From positions 1 to 64,000 of the forward strand of contig JAJRYV010000075.1 in assembly GCA_024275575.1 (NCBI GenBank): a DNA stretch of 64,000 nucleotides. Reading direction: 5' to 3'. Shown one piece after another: positions 9,261-17,898 of this stretch. This stretch comes from a bacterium (GTDB taxonomy: Bacteria > Zhuqueibacterota > Zhuqueibacteria > Zhuqueibacterales > Geothermadaptataceae). Position 1 is the first letter of the stretch; every line of letters begins with the position of its first letter. Made by a program: the position numbers and the translations under genes. The notes below the pieces were generated by a model that had not been told where the DNA came from, did no database searches, and saw only the letters and a list, made by a program, of their open reading frames with translations.

Positions 9261-12200
9261 TTAGGTTAGAAGTCGCCGGCAGGCCTCGCGGACAAAGTTT
9301 GTGTGCCGATGAATATCGCGCTGTAAATCTTTCAGCGAGTCATAACCCATGCGCCGGGCGAGAAATGCAAATTGCTCAGTACCGGCTACAGGCACAGTAA
9401 GGTCTCTCGCATTGCCGCGCACCATACGCAGTGCTTCGATGATTTTGCGCATGAAAACATGTGCCGCGCTGAGCTGTTCAAAATCTGTTTTTGTGAGAAT
9501 TTTATGCTCAAAAAGCGCTTGCATCGCATCTCGCGTATTAGCGACGCGCAAGGCAGCATTCTGTGCGCCATGGGTGATCTGTAATCCTTGCACTAAAAAT
9601 TCAATATCGACAAGGGCGCCTGAACTGAATTTTGCATTCATCGTGCCGCCGGCAACAAGCTGGCGGATCTGCCTTTCTCGCATAGCCCGCATCGATTGGC
9701 TGTCGAAAGGCTTGCCGCTATAAAGACAGTGGTCACGAACCTGCAAAACTTGCCGGCCAAACTGTGTATCGCCGGCGATATGGCGCATTTTAACCAGCGC
9801 CTGGCGTTCATAATTCCACGCGGCACCCTCGGCGGTGAAATATTTCTCAAAAGCAGCGAGGGGTACGGCATAGCTGCCGGCTTTGCCGTATGGGCGCAGC
9901 CGTAAATCGATCTCAAAAATTCCCTTACGTTTAGCGATGATCGATTGCGAAACGGCGATGACGAGCTTGTTATAAAACTCAGCATTTGAGATGATTCGTT
10001 CGCCATTGGTTTTGCCTTCACCGGAATAAATAAATATCAGCTCGATATCCGACCCAAATCCGATTTCGCGACCGCCGAATTTTCCCAGCGCGCAAATAGA
10101 TAATTTACACGGGGTGCCCTCTGCCAGCAAGGGCAGGCCGTGTTTGGCAAAGAGCTCGTCAAAAGTTATTGAATAGGCCGCAGTGAGCACAACCTCGCCC
10201 AAATCCGACAATTCACTGGAAAACCGGTGGAAATTTGGGGTGATATTCTGGATATAGCGCATATCGATGCGGAACATTTCGCGGTCTTTAAATTCGTTGA
10301 GCACTTTGCGCTTGTCTGCCGGGTTCTGTCTCGTCATCAGAGCGAAGCGCAGGTCTTTTTCCAATTTTTCCCGCGGCACCGGTTGTTCCAGTTCCCCGAC
10401 ATTCGTGAGCACCGGAAAGATATTTTGATGCTGCATGCGCAGAAAATCCTGCCATAAAAATTCGCTCACCCCGAGCAGATTTGCCAGAGCCTGCAAAACT
10501 TCAGGGCGCTCGAGGCTGGCGAGTTCGAAAGGCCAGTCTTCCAGGGTGAACAGTTGGGCAAGAAATTCACGAAAATGCAGCATCGCCGATTCAGGATTGG
10601 GTGATTGTGGTAACAAATGGGTAAAATGCTTCACCAGCACCGCAGCAGCACGCAACTGGTTTTGTTTGCGCTCATCGGTAATTTTGTTGCCTTCGGTATC
10701 GCACATGAAAATGGTATCATGCACCCGGCCGTCGAGGGAACTGACATTGACGCGTGAAATATACACGCCATTCAGCGCCAAAGCGTTGGTGAATTCATAT
10801 AAAAAACCCACAGTGTCCGGCGCATCGAGGCGCATCACGGTGTAATTTTCCGACGAACTGTTATCGATGGCAATTTCAATGGGCAGCAACGTTGCCGTTG
10901 GCATTTCGATTTTTTTCAGCGCCAGTGCGACTTTTTTCGCCAGCTCACCCTGTGATTTGCCCTGCATTCCGGCTTGTAACTCGGTCAATAAAGCATTGAG
11001 TTCCTGATGGTACTGCGGCCAAACGGCGGCCTTGAGTGGCGCTACCAGGCAGCGCACGGTGAAAACATCGATAATTTTCCGCCGGCCATTTTTAACAGCG
11101 ATATTCTGCGGGCGAAAACGCCTGTTTCGTGAAACAGGTCGGCGTTTTTGCTGCGGTTTGTTTTCCTGTCCGGGTTCATAAGTGAAGATTTCACCATTCT
11201 CAATATCCAGTCCGAAAACAAAAAGCAAACCGCAAATCAGCGAAAGCTCGCCGGGGAAATCGAAAGCAGCGACAGTGAGCCGCCAGCGATGCTCATCGAG
11301 TGCATAAGCGGAAATTTCAACGAGATTATCGCTTTTTACACGAGCTAAAAGAGCGGCGTGCCCGGCTATCTCTTCCCTTGAAAATGTTTGCAGGTAGGTG
11401 GTATCCAGCCGGTTGAGGTGTTCATGCAACGGCGTATCGCCGGAGAATTTGTTTTGCCTTCGAATTATCCGGCCCGCTGTTTCAGCGGTGGAACAAATAT
11501 AATGGTCATAGAGGCTGCGAATTGCCTGACTGTGTTGATGATAACGGTCGACAAAATTTTTACCGGCTTTTTTACCGGCGAAACCCAGTCGCAGTGCGAG
11601 AAAATGCAGTTCCCGCTCATCTTCGGGAAGTTTGTGAACCTGCTGATTATGCATAATTTGCAGATAATGTTCAGCTGTGCGCAAAAAGCGATAGCCCTCG
11701 GAAAGCGTATTAAAATCCTGTGCCGGCAAAAAATTACTTACCGCCAGGCGCGCCAGGCCATCGAGCGTATTGCGGCTGCGGATTTCGGGGTGCATTCTGC
11801 CGTGTGCTATTTGCAAAAATTGTGTGATGAATTCCACATCACGAATCGAACCTTTGCCTCCTTTAACCTCACCCCATTTTTGCCCTTTGTTTTTCAGGTT
11901 GGCTTCGATTTCCTGTTTCATCTGCTGGATTTCCCGGCGCACGTCCTGCTGCGGCAGCTTGAAGATTTCAGGCCTGATTTTATCAAAAACAGCCGCGCTC
12001 ACTGTTTCGTCTCCGGCGATACGCCGGCTTTTTAACCAGGCCTGCTTTTCCCAGATGCGCGCATGCCTGGCAAAGTATTGCAGCATTTCCCCGATGCCGG
12101 GAACCAGTACACCCGAGCGGCCCCAGGGACGCAGCCGCATATCCACGCGAAAGAGAAAACCCTCGGCAGTTGTTTTGCTTAAAATTTCGATCAGTTTTTG

Positions 12201-12971
12201 TCCAAGCCGCTGAAATTGCGGTTGATTTTCACTCGCGAGGAAAATCAGATCGATATCGGAGCTGTAATTGAGCTCGCGGCCGCCGAGTTTTCCCAGGGCG
12301 ATAACACAAAAGTTTTCCGCTGGAATTTGCAGCTCATTTGAGGCTAAATATAGCGAGGCGCTGACGATTCTGCGGGCCAGCAGCGAAAGCTGGGAAATGA
12401 TAAATTCCAGATCGAGCAGACCAAACAAATCACAGGCGCCAATGCGCAGCAACTCGCGTTTCTGATAAATCCGCAGGGCATTCAGCGATTCGCTGTAATT
12501 TGTGCAGCGCTGCAGTTTTTCACGAATTTCTGCATCGATATGCGCCCGGCTTTTTGGTTGTGCCAGTGTTTTGGGATTTTTTAACTTTTCAAAAAACCGC
12601 GGCCGGCTAAGCAAAACTTCGCTGAGAAACTGGCTGCCGGCGAACAGCTGGATGAGCATTTCGAGGCTGCGTGGCTCCTCAGCTAGCGCTTTGTAGAGCT
12701 GCACGGCTTCGCTATAACGCTCGGTAAAATGTTCAAAATTGAGCATCGCCTGATCGGGATTAGCCGAGTTTTGCAGGTTGAAAAGCATGACGGGAAGAAT
12801 TTCCAGCAGGGCGATTTGTCTATCGGCGCTGCTGCCAAGCCGTTGCAAACAGCTCCGCGCTTTTTGCCAATCGGTAAAACCAGTAGCCTGCAGAAGGGCT
12901 TTACTTTCGGATAGATATTCATCCCTGCCAGAAAACAGGATATGGGCATTTTTGTAAATCGATGTCGGCAT
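9261..12971 (-). CDS. glnE: Glutamine synthetase adenylyltransferase/deadenylase with internal ACT domains
   Basis: GlnE adds or removes AMP on glutamine synthetase to set its activity by nitrogen status. The protein is 1236 aa, about 300 longer than the E. coli enzyme (~945). First catalytic domain: LGKLGGRELNYSSDIDLIF (residues 226-244, DxD at 239/241) with VDMRLRPWGRSG and the helical GSIRDVEFITQFLQ. Second: LGKFGGREIGFGSDIELIF (962-980, D975-x-E977, Glu where E. coli has Asp) with IDLRLRPYGKAG. The extra ~300 residues between them (about 560-790) hold two ACT-like units: WRLTVAAFDFPGELSLICGLLFVFGLDI, then YTVMRLDAPDTVGFLYEFTNALALNGVYISRVNVS, as in the tail of GlnD. The first is split by a basic loop (KPQQKRRPVSRNRR). 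It lies 57 nt downstream of coaE. The basic family call is firm; sensing of glutamine by the ACT pair is inference. Confidence 0.93.
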   Translation of the reverse strand: MPTSIYKNAHILFSGRDEYLSESKALLQATGFTDWQKARSCLQRLGSSADRQIALLEILPVMLFNLQNSANPDQAMLNFEHFTERYSEAVQLYKALAEEPRSLEMLIQLFAGSQFLSEVLLSRPRFFEKLKNPKTLAQPKSRAHIDAEIREKLQRCTNYSESLNALRIYQKRELLRIGACDLFGLLDLEFIISQLSLLARRIVSASLYLASNELQIPAENFCVIALGKLGGRELNYSSDIDLIFLASENQPQFQRLGQKLIEILSKTTAEGFLFRVDMRLRPWGRSGVLVPGIGEMLQYFARHARIWEKQAWLKSRRIAGDETVSAAVFDKIRPEIFKLPQQDVRREIQQMKQEIEANLKNKGQKWGEVKGGKGSIRDVEFITQFLQIAHGRMHPEIRSRNTLDGLARLAVSNFLPAQDFNTLSEGYRFLRTAEHYLQIMHNQQVHKLPEDERELHFLALRLGFAGKKAGKNFVDRYHQHSQAIRSLYDHYICSTAETAGRIIRRQNKFSGDTPLHEHLNRLDTTYLQTFSREEIAGHAALLARVKSDNLVEISAYALDEHRWRLTVAAFDFPGELSLICGLLFVFGLDIENGEIFTYEPGQENKPQQKRRPVSRNRRFRPQNIAVKNGRRKIIDVFTVRCLVAPLKAAVWPQYHQELNALLTELQAGMQGKSQGELAKKVALALKKIEMPTATLLPIEIAIDNSSSENYTVMRLDAPDTVGFLYEFTNALALNGVYISRVNVSSLDGRVHDTIFMCDTEGNKITDERKQNQLRAAAVLVKHFTHLLPQSPNPESAMLHFREFLAQLFTLEDWPFELASLERPEVLQALANLLGVSEFLWQDFLRMQHQNIFPVLTNVGELEQPVPREKLEKDLRFALMTRQNPADKRKVLNEFKDREMFRIDMRYIQNITPNFHRFSSELSDLGEVVLTAAYSITFDELFAKHGLPLLAEGTPCKLSICALGKFGGREIGFGSDIELIFIYSGEGKTNGERIISNAEFYNKLVIAVSQSIIAKRKGIFEIDLRLRPYGKAGSYAVPLAAFEKYFTAEGAAWNYERQALVKMRHIAGDTQFGRQVLQVRDHCLYSGKPFDSQSMRAMRERQIRQLVAGGTMNAKFSSGALVDIEFLVQGLQITHGAQNAALRVANTRDAMQALFEHKILTKTDFEQLSAAHVFMRKIIEALRMVRGNARDLTVPVAGTEQFAFLARRMGYDSLKDLQRDIHRHTNFVREACRRLLT

Positions 12972-13028
12972 GTTTTTATGTGCCCCAATTGAGCTATTTT
13001 CTATTGGTCGCCGGTTTTTAACCTTGGT

Positions 13029-13625
13029 TTAAATGAAATCATGTTCGCTTAAAAATCGTTGGACCAACTCAGCAAGATTTTTGCGGCTGCCATCATTTTT
13101 GATGACGATATCCGCCCGCTCGACTTTTTCTTCGTCTGAAAGCTGGTGCAGCAGCCGAGCTTTAATCTGTTCAATTGCTAATCCACTGCGTTTTTGAACA
13201 CGCGCGATGCGAATTTTTTCCGGCGCGCTGACCGTGACCATCATGTCGACCCTGGTATCCCAGCCGGTTTCAAAAAAAAGCGCTGCCTCGATAAACACGA
13301 CCTCATGTCCCCTGGCTTTAAATCCGGCGATAAGTTCATCGACCTGTTCGAAAACCCGCGGATGCACAATGCGGTTCAGAACTTCAACTTTTTTGATCTC
13401 GCCGAAAACCAGCTGCGCCAAAACAGCAGGGATGAGCCGGCTGTCTGCATCATACACCTCCTTGCCGAAAGTCGAAGAAATGCGTTCGATGGTCAACGGA
13501 TCATTATTGATTATTTCCTTTGCCAGCGTGTCTGCATCGATGGTTGCCAAACCGTGATCTGACAACAGTTTACGCACGGTCGATTTGCCACTGCCCATAC
13601 TGCCTGTAAGTCCTATTTTCAGCAA
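13029..13625 (-). CDS. coaE: Dephospho-CoA kinase
   Basis: Last step of coenzyme A synthesis: phosphorylates the 3'-hydroxyl of dephospho-CoA with ATP. 198 aa, usual length. P-loop GLTGSMGSGKST at residues 5-16, DADTLAKEI about residue 31, the helical lid HPRVFEQVDELIAGF, the conserved FIEAALFFETGWD strand (usually V-PLL-E) and a C-terminal RVQKRSGLAIEQIKARLLHQLSDEEKVERADIVIKNDGS stretch. It is the gene before glnE (57 nt) on the same strand, probably cotranscribed. Start ATG at 13625. Confidence 0.94.
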   Translation of the reverse strand: MLKIGLTGSMGSGKSTVRKLLSDHGLATIDADTLAKEIINNDPLTIERISSTFGKEVYDADSRLIPAVLAQLVFGEIKKVEVLNRIVHPRVFEQVDELIAGFKARGHEVVFIEAALFFETGWDTRVDMMVTVSAPEKIRIARVQKRSGLAIEQIKARLLHQLSDEEKVERADIVIKNDGSRKNLAELVQRFLSEHDFI

Positions 13626-13848
13626 ATTGATATCCCGTTGCTAAATTTTTCACTTGCCTTCTGTCCTTTAAAAACCATATTCCTGCCTTTTGCCCGGAAA
13701 AATACACAGAATATTGGCAGATGCAATGTATTTTTACAGTGATTTTAAACGCGATAAAATACACATTTTCCGGCATTGATAAAATAGAATTTTAAGCAAG
13801 AAATACAGGAGGATTTCAATGATTAAAAACAGCGGTGAGAACAAGGCG

Positions 13849-14463
13849 TCATTTATTTGTGATATTCTCCGGTTCCGGGCGGATTTGTGAATCGACGAAA
13901 ACGAACAGATTGTCAAAACGGACCTCGCCGGCTGAGGCGATACCGGCGATAAAATAAGCGCGTATGGCGTCATCTGGAAAAGTGAGCCGCTTGCTTAGAA
14001 AATGATAATCACTTCGATCAGCCGACCATTCGAGTTTTTCGTTAAAAATCGTCTGCCCGCTGTGCGCTACGGCGGTTTCATATTCGATAGCGATACGCAC
14101 CCTAGTGCCGGGGCTAGCGGCTGCCCAGCCTCCGAAAATGACGGTTTTGCCCCCCGGAACGTGTTGCATCTGTTGTGTAAATGCATGAATGACCAGTTCG
14201 CCTTTTTTTCCGGGCAATCGCTGCAAACGTATCAATCCACAGCGGCGGCCGGACCGGCAGAAGGTTTCGTCCGTTTTGATTTGCCCGTAATAGTTATAAT
14301 TAGGCGGCGCTGAAATCGACCAGCTTCCTTGCTGTTCAAATCCACTGTTTTGAATCAGCAAATGTACTATTGGCCGACGATTAACCTGAGCTGTTTTTTC
14401 GCTACAGGCCAAAAGAAGAAAAAGCACGCATAGAGTTTTAAGAATGTTGTTTCTCTTTTTCAT
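13849..14463 (-). CDS. Putative secreted lipoprotein with carbohydrate-binding-like fold
   Basis: 204 aa, no recognised family. N-terminus MKKRNNILKTLCVLFLLLACSEK is a lipoprotein signal with the lipobox LLAC. The mature part begins with LLIQNSGFEQQGSWSISAPPNYNYYGQIKTDETFCRSGRRCGLIRLQRL, which has the look of a jelly-roll or carbohydrate-binding module ('N-x-GFE...W', then a G-R-x-G-L-x-R strand), followed by alternating strands and ending RFDNLFVFVDSQIRP, also typical of such modules. It lies upstream of coaE with a 223-nt gap, so it may be its own unit. The carbohydrate-binding idea is from strand pattern only. Confidence 0.65.
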   Translation of the reverse strand: MKKRNNILKTLCVLFLLLACSEKTAQVNRRPIVHLLIQNSGFEQQGSWSISAPPNYNYYGQIKTDETFCRSGRRCGLIRLQRLPGKKGELVIHAFTQQMQHVPGGKTVIFGGWAAASPGTRVRIAIEYETAVAHSGQTIFNEKLEWSADRSDYHFLSKRLTFPDDAIRAYFIAGIASAGEVRFDNLFVFVDSQIRPEPENITNK

Positions 14464-14497
14464 TTTATCAAATTAGTTTAGCACTGCCGGGGAGATA

Positions 14498-14663
14498 TCT
14501 GTTCACACAGCGCCGGAGAAACGCGCCTTGAGCTTGTCAAAGCGCTGTCCCGAGTTTACAAAAAGGGTACATTTCGGAGAGCTCGAGAGGATGCTCCCGC
14601 TTCAAACCATCGACAGATTCAATACAGACACGCTCAGTATCCACTCGGCGGACTGAACACGAT
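14498..14663. repeat. Diverged copy of the ~122-bp palindromic repeat family (copy C)
   Basis: The stretch shares ordered blocks with copies at 17631-17752 and 47298-47419: TTGAGCTTG-tcaaagcg, a TTTCGGA block, GAGGATGCTCCCGCTT, a CGCTCAGTATCC block (others GCTCAGCGTCC) and a final CTGAAC. It is longer and clearly less similar than the other two. It fills most of the 352-nt gap between the lipoprotein and GT2 genes, which start in opposite directions; I saw no other feature there. Confidence 0.5.
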
Positions 14664-14815
14664 ACAATATAAGCATAAAATATTGCAAGAGAAAAAGATA
14701 TCGTCTTCTTTTCATGCAGGCAATACAGAGATAATATGATATTGTGAATGGCAGATTTTCTACTTATGTTATACTTTTTTTAATTCGGGAATTTTGAAGA
14801 AGAAACTTTACATAA

Positions 14816-15748
14816 ATGGCTGTCAAACCGCCCCAAAATATGCCACTGGTCTACTGTATCGTACTCAATTTAAATGGCCGTAAGGTGATCATCGAAGCGC
14901 TGGTGTCGATTTTGAAAATGAACTACGACAATTTTCGCGTACTCGTCGTCGATAATGGTTCCGGCGATGGCTCACTGGCGCTTGTTAAAGAAAATTTCCC
15001 GGAAATCGAAACTATCGAAAACAGCGAGAATCTCGGTTTTGGCGGCGGCAACAATATCGGCATGCGCCATGCACTCGCCAAAGGCGCGGAATGGATTTTC
15101 CTGCTCAACAACGATATCGTCGTCGATGAAAACCTGCTCACCGAACTTATGTACGAGGCCGTGAAAGATGTACATGCCGGCGCGCTTGGAGGAAAAATTT
15201 ATTATCATGACGAACCCAACAAAATATGGTTCGCCGGCGGTGGTATTAATTTTTTTACCGGGTTGACCTATCACCGCCATCTGCGAAAGATAGATACCAG
15301 GCAGGCGGAAAGGGTTACGACTTCGGATTACCTCACCGGCTGCGCCTTTCTCGTTCGTGCTTCGGCGCTAAACAAAGTCGGACTTTTTGATGTGGCATTT
15401 TTTCCGAGTTATGTCGAAGATGCGGATTTATCACTGCGCCTGCGCACAGCGGGTTATAAGCTGTTGTATGTACCGGCGGGCAAACTCTGGCACAAGGTTT
15501 CATCCTTTAGTGGCGGCGGCCTCACGCCGTTGAAAACACGGCTGAAAACAGCGCACAGTCTGATATTTTTCAGCCGGTACGCGCGTTGGTATCACTGGCT
15601 GACGATGCCGTTTTTTATTCTGCTCGGCAGTGTGGTTTTCATCCTGCAGCAACTGGCAAAAGGGAATTGGGATTTGGTAAAAGCCCTACTGACGGGTTTT
15701 GTTGAAGGGATAAAAAAACTGAATCGACAACACAGGCAGGCACGATGA
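14816..15748 (+). CDS. Family 2 glycosyltransferase (rhamnosyltransferase-like)
   Basis: Inverting GT-A enzyme expected to transfer a sugar from a nucleotide donor during polysaccharide or O-antigen synthesis. 310 aa. Nucleotide-binding start YCIVLNLNGRKVIIEALVSIL, then VLVVDNGSGDGSLALVKENFP, the SENLGFGGGNNIGM motif characteristic of the WbbL/rhamnosyltransferase-like subgroup, the metal-binding FLLNNDIVVDENLL (DxD-type), and an acceptor-site YVEDADLSLRLRTAGYKLLYVP block. A C-terminal hydrophobic stretch (FFILLGSVVFILQQL) may touch the membrane. Its last 4 bases overlap the maf start (ATGA), so the two are translationally coupled. Confidence 0.9.
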   Translation: MAVKPPQNMPLVYCIVLNLNGRKVIIEALVSILKMNYDNFRVLVVDNGSGDGSLALVKENFPEIETIENSENLGFGGGNNIGMRHALAKGAEWIFLLNNDIVVDENLLTELMYEAVKDVHAGALGGKIYYHDEPNKIWFAGGGINFFTGLTYHRHLRKIDTRQAERVTTSDYLTGCAFLVRASALNKVGLFDVAFFPSYVEDADLSLRLRTAGYKLLYVPAGKLWHKVSSFSGGGLTPLKTRLKTAHSLIFFSRYARWYHWLTMPFFILLGSVVFILQQLAKGNWDLVKALLTGFVEGIKKLNRQHRQAR

Positions 15749-16332
15749 GCCGGCAAATCATTCTCGCTTCAGGCTCACAATTTCGCGCCGACCTGCTATC
15801 CCGGTTTTCCTTACCTTTTTCCTGTGTTGCGCCGGAAATTGAGGAGAGAGAAAGGGCCGGAGAACCGCCGGAAAAAATGGCTGGGCGGCTGGCCGGAGAA
15901 AAAGCTGAAGCGGTCACGGTGCGATTCCCACACGCCGTGGTCATCGGTTCCGATCAGGTTGCCGTGTGTGGTGATGAAATTCTACGAAAACCGGGAACAG
16001 CCGAACGCGCTTGCCGGCAACTTTCTAAACTGCGGGGGCGGGAACATCGATTATGCACCGCTGTGCACATCATCGCAGGCGGTGAAAGACAAACGTACAC
16101 TTTTTTAAACATAGCGCGTCTGCTTGTTCGTGCAGACCTGACAGAGGCGCAAATTGCAAAATACGTGCAGCAAGAAAACCCGATTGCCTGCGCCGGCGCC
16201 TACAAAATTGAAGGCAGCGGTATTGCTCTTTTCGATGAAATTACTTGTGATGACTGGACCGCAATTGTCGGATTACCGCTTATCCGGCTGGCAAAAATAT
16301 TGCGAAAACTGGATATTGAACTCTTTGGATAG
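15745..16332 (+). CDS. Maf-family nucleotide pyrophosphatase (YceF-like)
   Basis: House-cleaning enzyme that hydrolyses non-canonical or modified nucleoside triphosphates. 195 aa, standard size. It starts with the phosphate-binding ILASGSQFRADLLSRFSLPF (S-x-S-x-x-R variant; the usual second Ser is Gly-Ser), has PEIEERERAGEPPEKMAGRLAGEKAEAV, the catalytic-site VVIGSDQV, then RKPGTAERACRQLSKLRGREH and GAYKIEGSGIALFDEITCDDWTAIVGLPL. The pattern is closer to the YceF (7-methyl-GTP) branch than to Maf/YhdE, which is a judgement by eye. It overlaps the upstream GT2 by 4 bases and abuts the VTT gene. Confidence 0.88.
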   Translation: MSRQIILASGSQFRADLLSRFSLPFSCVAPEIEERERAGEPPEKMAGRLAGEKAEAVTVRFPHAVVIGSDQVAVCGDEILRKPGTAERACRQLSKLRGREHRLCTAVHIIAGGERQTYTFLNIARLLVRADLTEAQIAKYVQQENPIACAGAYKIEGSGIALFDEITCDDWTAIVGLPLIRLAKILRKLDIELFG

Positions 16333-16334
16333 TG

Positions 16335-16808
16335 ATGAATTTTGAGAATTATTTAACACCAGAAAATTTGTATATTTCAATATTTGTTCTTTGTTTTATC
16401 AGCGGTTTTGTGCCTCTTGTTAACGCTGAAGCTGTTGTCATCGGCGCAGCGGCGCTTTCAGGGGAAGACGTGATCTGGCAAATCGCTGTCGTTTCCGCGT
16501 TCGGGCAAATGGCGGCCAAAGGCATGCTCTATTTTGCCGGTCGCGGCGCATTGAACATTCCCATGGGCAAATACGAACAAAAACTGGCCGATGTGGAAAG
16601 AAAGTTTGAGAAGTGGCGCGGCAAGTCTGATCTGTTTATTTTTCTCAGCGCCTCTGTCGGTTTTCCCCCTTTTTATGTTGTCAGTATTCTCGCTGGTGTT
16701 GTGAAACATAATTTTTACAGATTTTTTTTATCCGGTATGATCGGGCGCACTATTCGCTTTGGTCTGCTGGCCTTGTTTCCGCATCTTTTGCGCAGCAGCT
16801 TCTTCTGA
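16335..16808 (+). CDS. Small DedA/VTT-type (YqaA-like) membrane protein
   Basis: About 157 aa, polytopic inner-membrane protein. Segments: ISIFVLCFISGFVPLVNAEAVVIGAAAL (two re-entrant-type helices around a conserved polar N-A-E), VSAFGQMAAKGMLYFAGRGAL, FIFLSASVGFPPFYVVSILAGVV and RFFLSGMIGRTIRFGLLALFP. This matches the short SNARE-associated/VTT (DedA superfamily) fold, members of which act as lipid scramblases or carriers. The ATG at 16335 directly follows the maf stop; the GTG at 16332 overlaps it. Likely the last gene of the GT2-maf-VTT unit. Confidence 0.75.
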   Translation: MNFENYLTPENLYISIFVLCFISGFVPLVNAEAVVIGAAALSGEDVIWQIAVVSAFGQMAAKGMLYFAGRGALNIPMGKYEQKLADVERKFEKWRGKSDLFIFLSASVGFPPFYVVSILAGVVKHNFYRFFLSGMIGRTIRFGLLALFPHLLRSSFF

Positions 16809-16914
16809 TTTTTTTCTCCGGAAGACGCTATCAATGTGGAGTACTTTGGGCTGTGTATTCTTTGCTTTTTAAAAAAAGTCGTAAAACCAAACTCAATTAA
16901 AAAGTTAATCGCTT

Positions 16915-17568
16915 ATGTTTGATATCAGAAAATTTCACAAATATGACCACCTGATCTGGGATTGGAACGGCACGCTCATCGATGATGTAAAAATGAATTT
17001 GGGCATCATGAACGAGCAGCTTGCCGGCCATGGTTTAGCGGAACTATCCGATGAACGGCACCGGGAAATATTCGGATTTCCGCTGCGCAAATTTTACAAG
17101 CAATTGGGGTTTGATGCCAGCGATCATAGTTTTGAACAGGTCAGCCGGGAATTTATGGAAATTTATGAGCAGCGTAAAAACCGCTGCCGCTTGCACCCGC
17201 AGTGTTTTGCATTGTTAAAATCGTGGCGGCGCAGCGGGAAAAAACAATCTATTTTATCAGCCTATCCACAAGTAAATTTATTGGCTTCATTGCAGTTTTT
17301 CCAGATTGAAGATTATTTTCAGTTCATCGTCGGGGCAGCAAACCACCACGGTGAGAGCAAAATTGAAGTGGGAAAACAATTATTGCACGATATCAGACTA
17401 CCGCAAAAATCAATCGCGCTGATCGGTGATACGGTGCATGATTATGAGGTTGCAGCGGCCATGGGGGTGGATTGTTTTCTGGTGACCAGCGGCAATCAGT
17501 CGATGTGCCGCCTGCGCGCGACCGGGGCGACGATTCTCAAACTTGAAAACGTGGAAATGGAAGAATGA
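16915..17568 (+). CDS. HAD-superfamily phosphatase (phosphoglycolate phosphatase-like)
   Basis: 217 aa haloacid-dehalogenase fold hydrolase. Motif I is DWNGTLIDD (nucleophile Asp; Trp-Asn replaces the more common x-Asp before GT, so the acid/base Asp position reads Asn and the first Asp is the candidate nucleophile). A helical cap follows (residues ~25-100), then motif II-like SILSAYPQ, motif III Lys region and motif IV IALIGDTVHDYEVAAAMGVDCFLVTSGNQS. The cap type and motif IV fit Gph/PGPase-like subfamily IA. It stands about 100 nt after the VTT gene and just before a repeat-filled gap. Substrate unknown. Confidence 0.82.
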   Translation: MFDIRKFHKYDHLIWDWNGTLIDDVKMNLGIMNEQLAGHGLAELSDERHREIFGFPLRKFYKQLGFDASDHSFEQVSREFMEIYEQRKNRCRLHPQCFALLKSWRRSGKKQSILSAYPQVNLLASLQFFQIEDYFQFIVGAANHHGESKIEVGKQLLHDIRLPQKSIALIGDTVHDYEVAAAMGVDCFLVTSGNQSMCRLRATGATILKLENVEMEE

Positions 17569-17630
17569 AAAAAAGCGCATTTAATCTTTATTATTCTAGC
17601 CAAGATCGCAGTGGTGCAGAAAAAAAGTAT

Positions 17631-17752
17631 CTGTTCAGCGCACCAGACGGACGCTGAGCTTGCGGAAGGGGGAGCATCCGTCTCATCTTGTCCGAAACGC
17701 GCTTTCCTTTAAGCTCAGAGAACGCTTCTCGCGCGCACGCTGAATGAGATAC
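17631..17752 (-). repeat. ~122-bp palindromic dispersed repeat, copy A
   Basis: Read on the minus strand this is about 85% identical (by eye) and equal in length to 47298-47419. It carries nested inverted repeats: inner CTGAGCTT / AAGCTCAG and outer TTCAGCG / CGCTGAA. In the other copy the inner arms are CTGAGCCTG / CAGGCTCAG, so both arms changed together. Non-coding. Confidence 0.8.
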
Positions 17753-17789
17753 ATATCGTTAAAACCTTTAGTTAAAAAAAATATCTCAC

Positions 17790-17816
17790 GCAAAGCCGCA
17801 GAGAGCGCAAAGTTTT
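17790..17816 (+). repeat. 27-nt dispersed element (GCAAAGCCGCAGAG family)
   Basis: GCAAAGCCGCAGAGAGCGCA followed by AAGTTTT. It occurs again, with one base changed, as the reverse complement at 27976-28002. Related shorter pieces flank the repeat copy at 47262-47474. Part of the 330-nt gap between the HAD and WbqC genes, which holds only repeats. Confidence 0.75.
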
Positions 17817-17898
17817 CTTTATTTAAATTTTTATGTTGCGCGCTTTGTGACTGCATGAGAATTATTCATGAAAAAACAGCACTTTGCGACTCAATGAG

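Noticed and set aside
11388-12035. 215-codon plus-strand ORF opposite glnE
   Set aside because: Antisense shadow of a clearly conserved gene; no independent evidence.
13820-13890. 23-codon plus-strand ORF behind a perfect AGGAGG (MIKNSGENK...)
   Set aside because: The Shine-Dalgarno is striking, but the ORF is very short, runs into the end of the opposite-strand lipoprotein gene and has no recognisable product.
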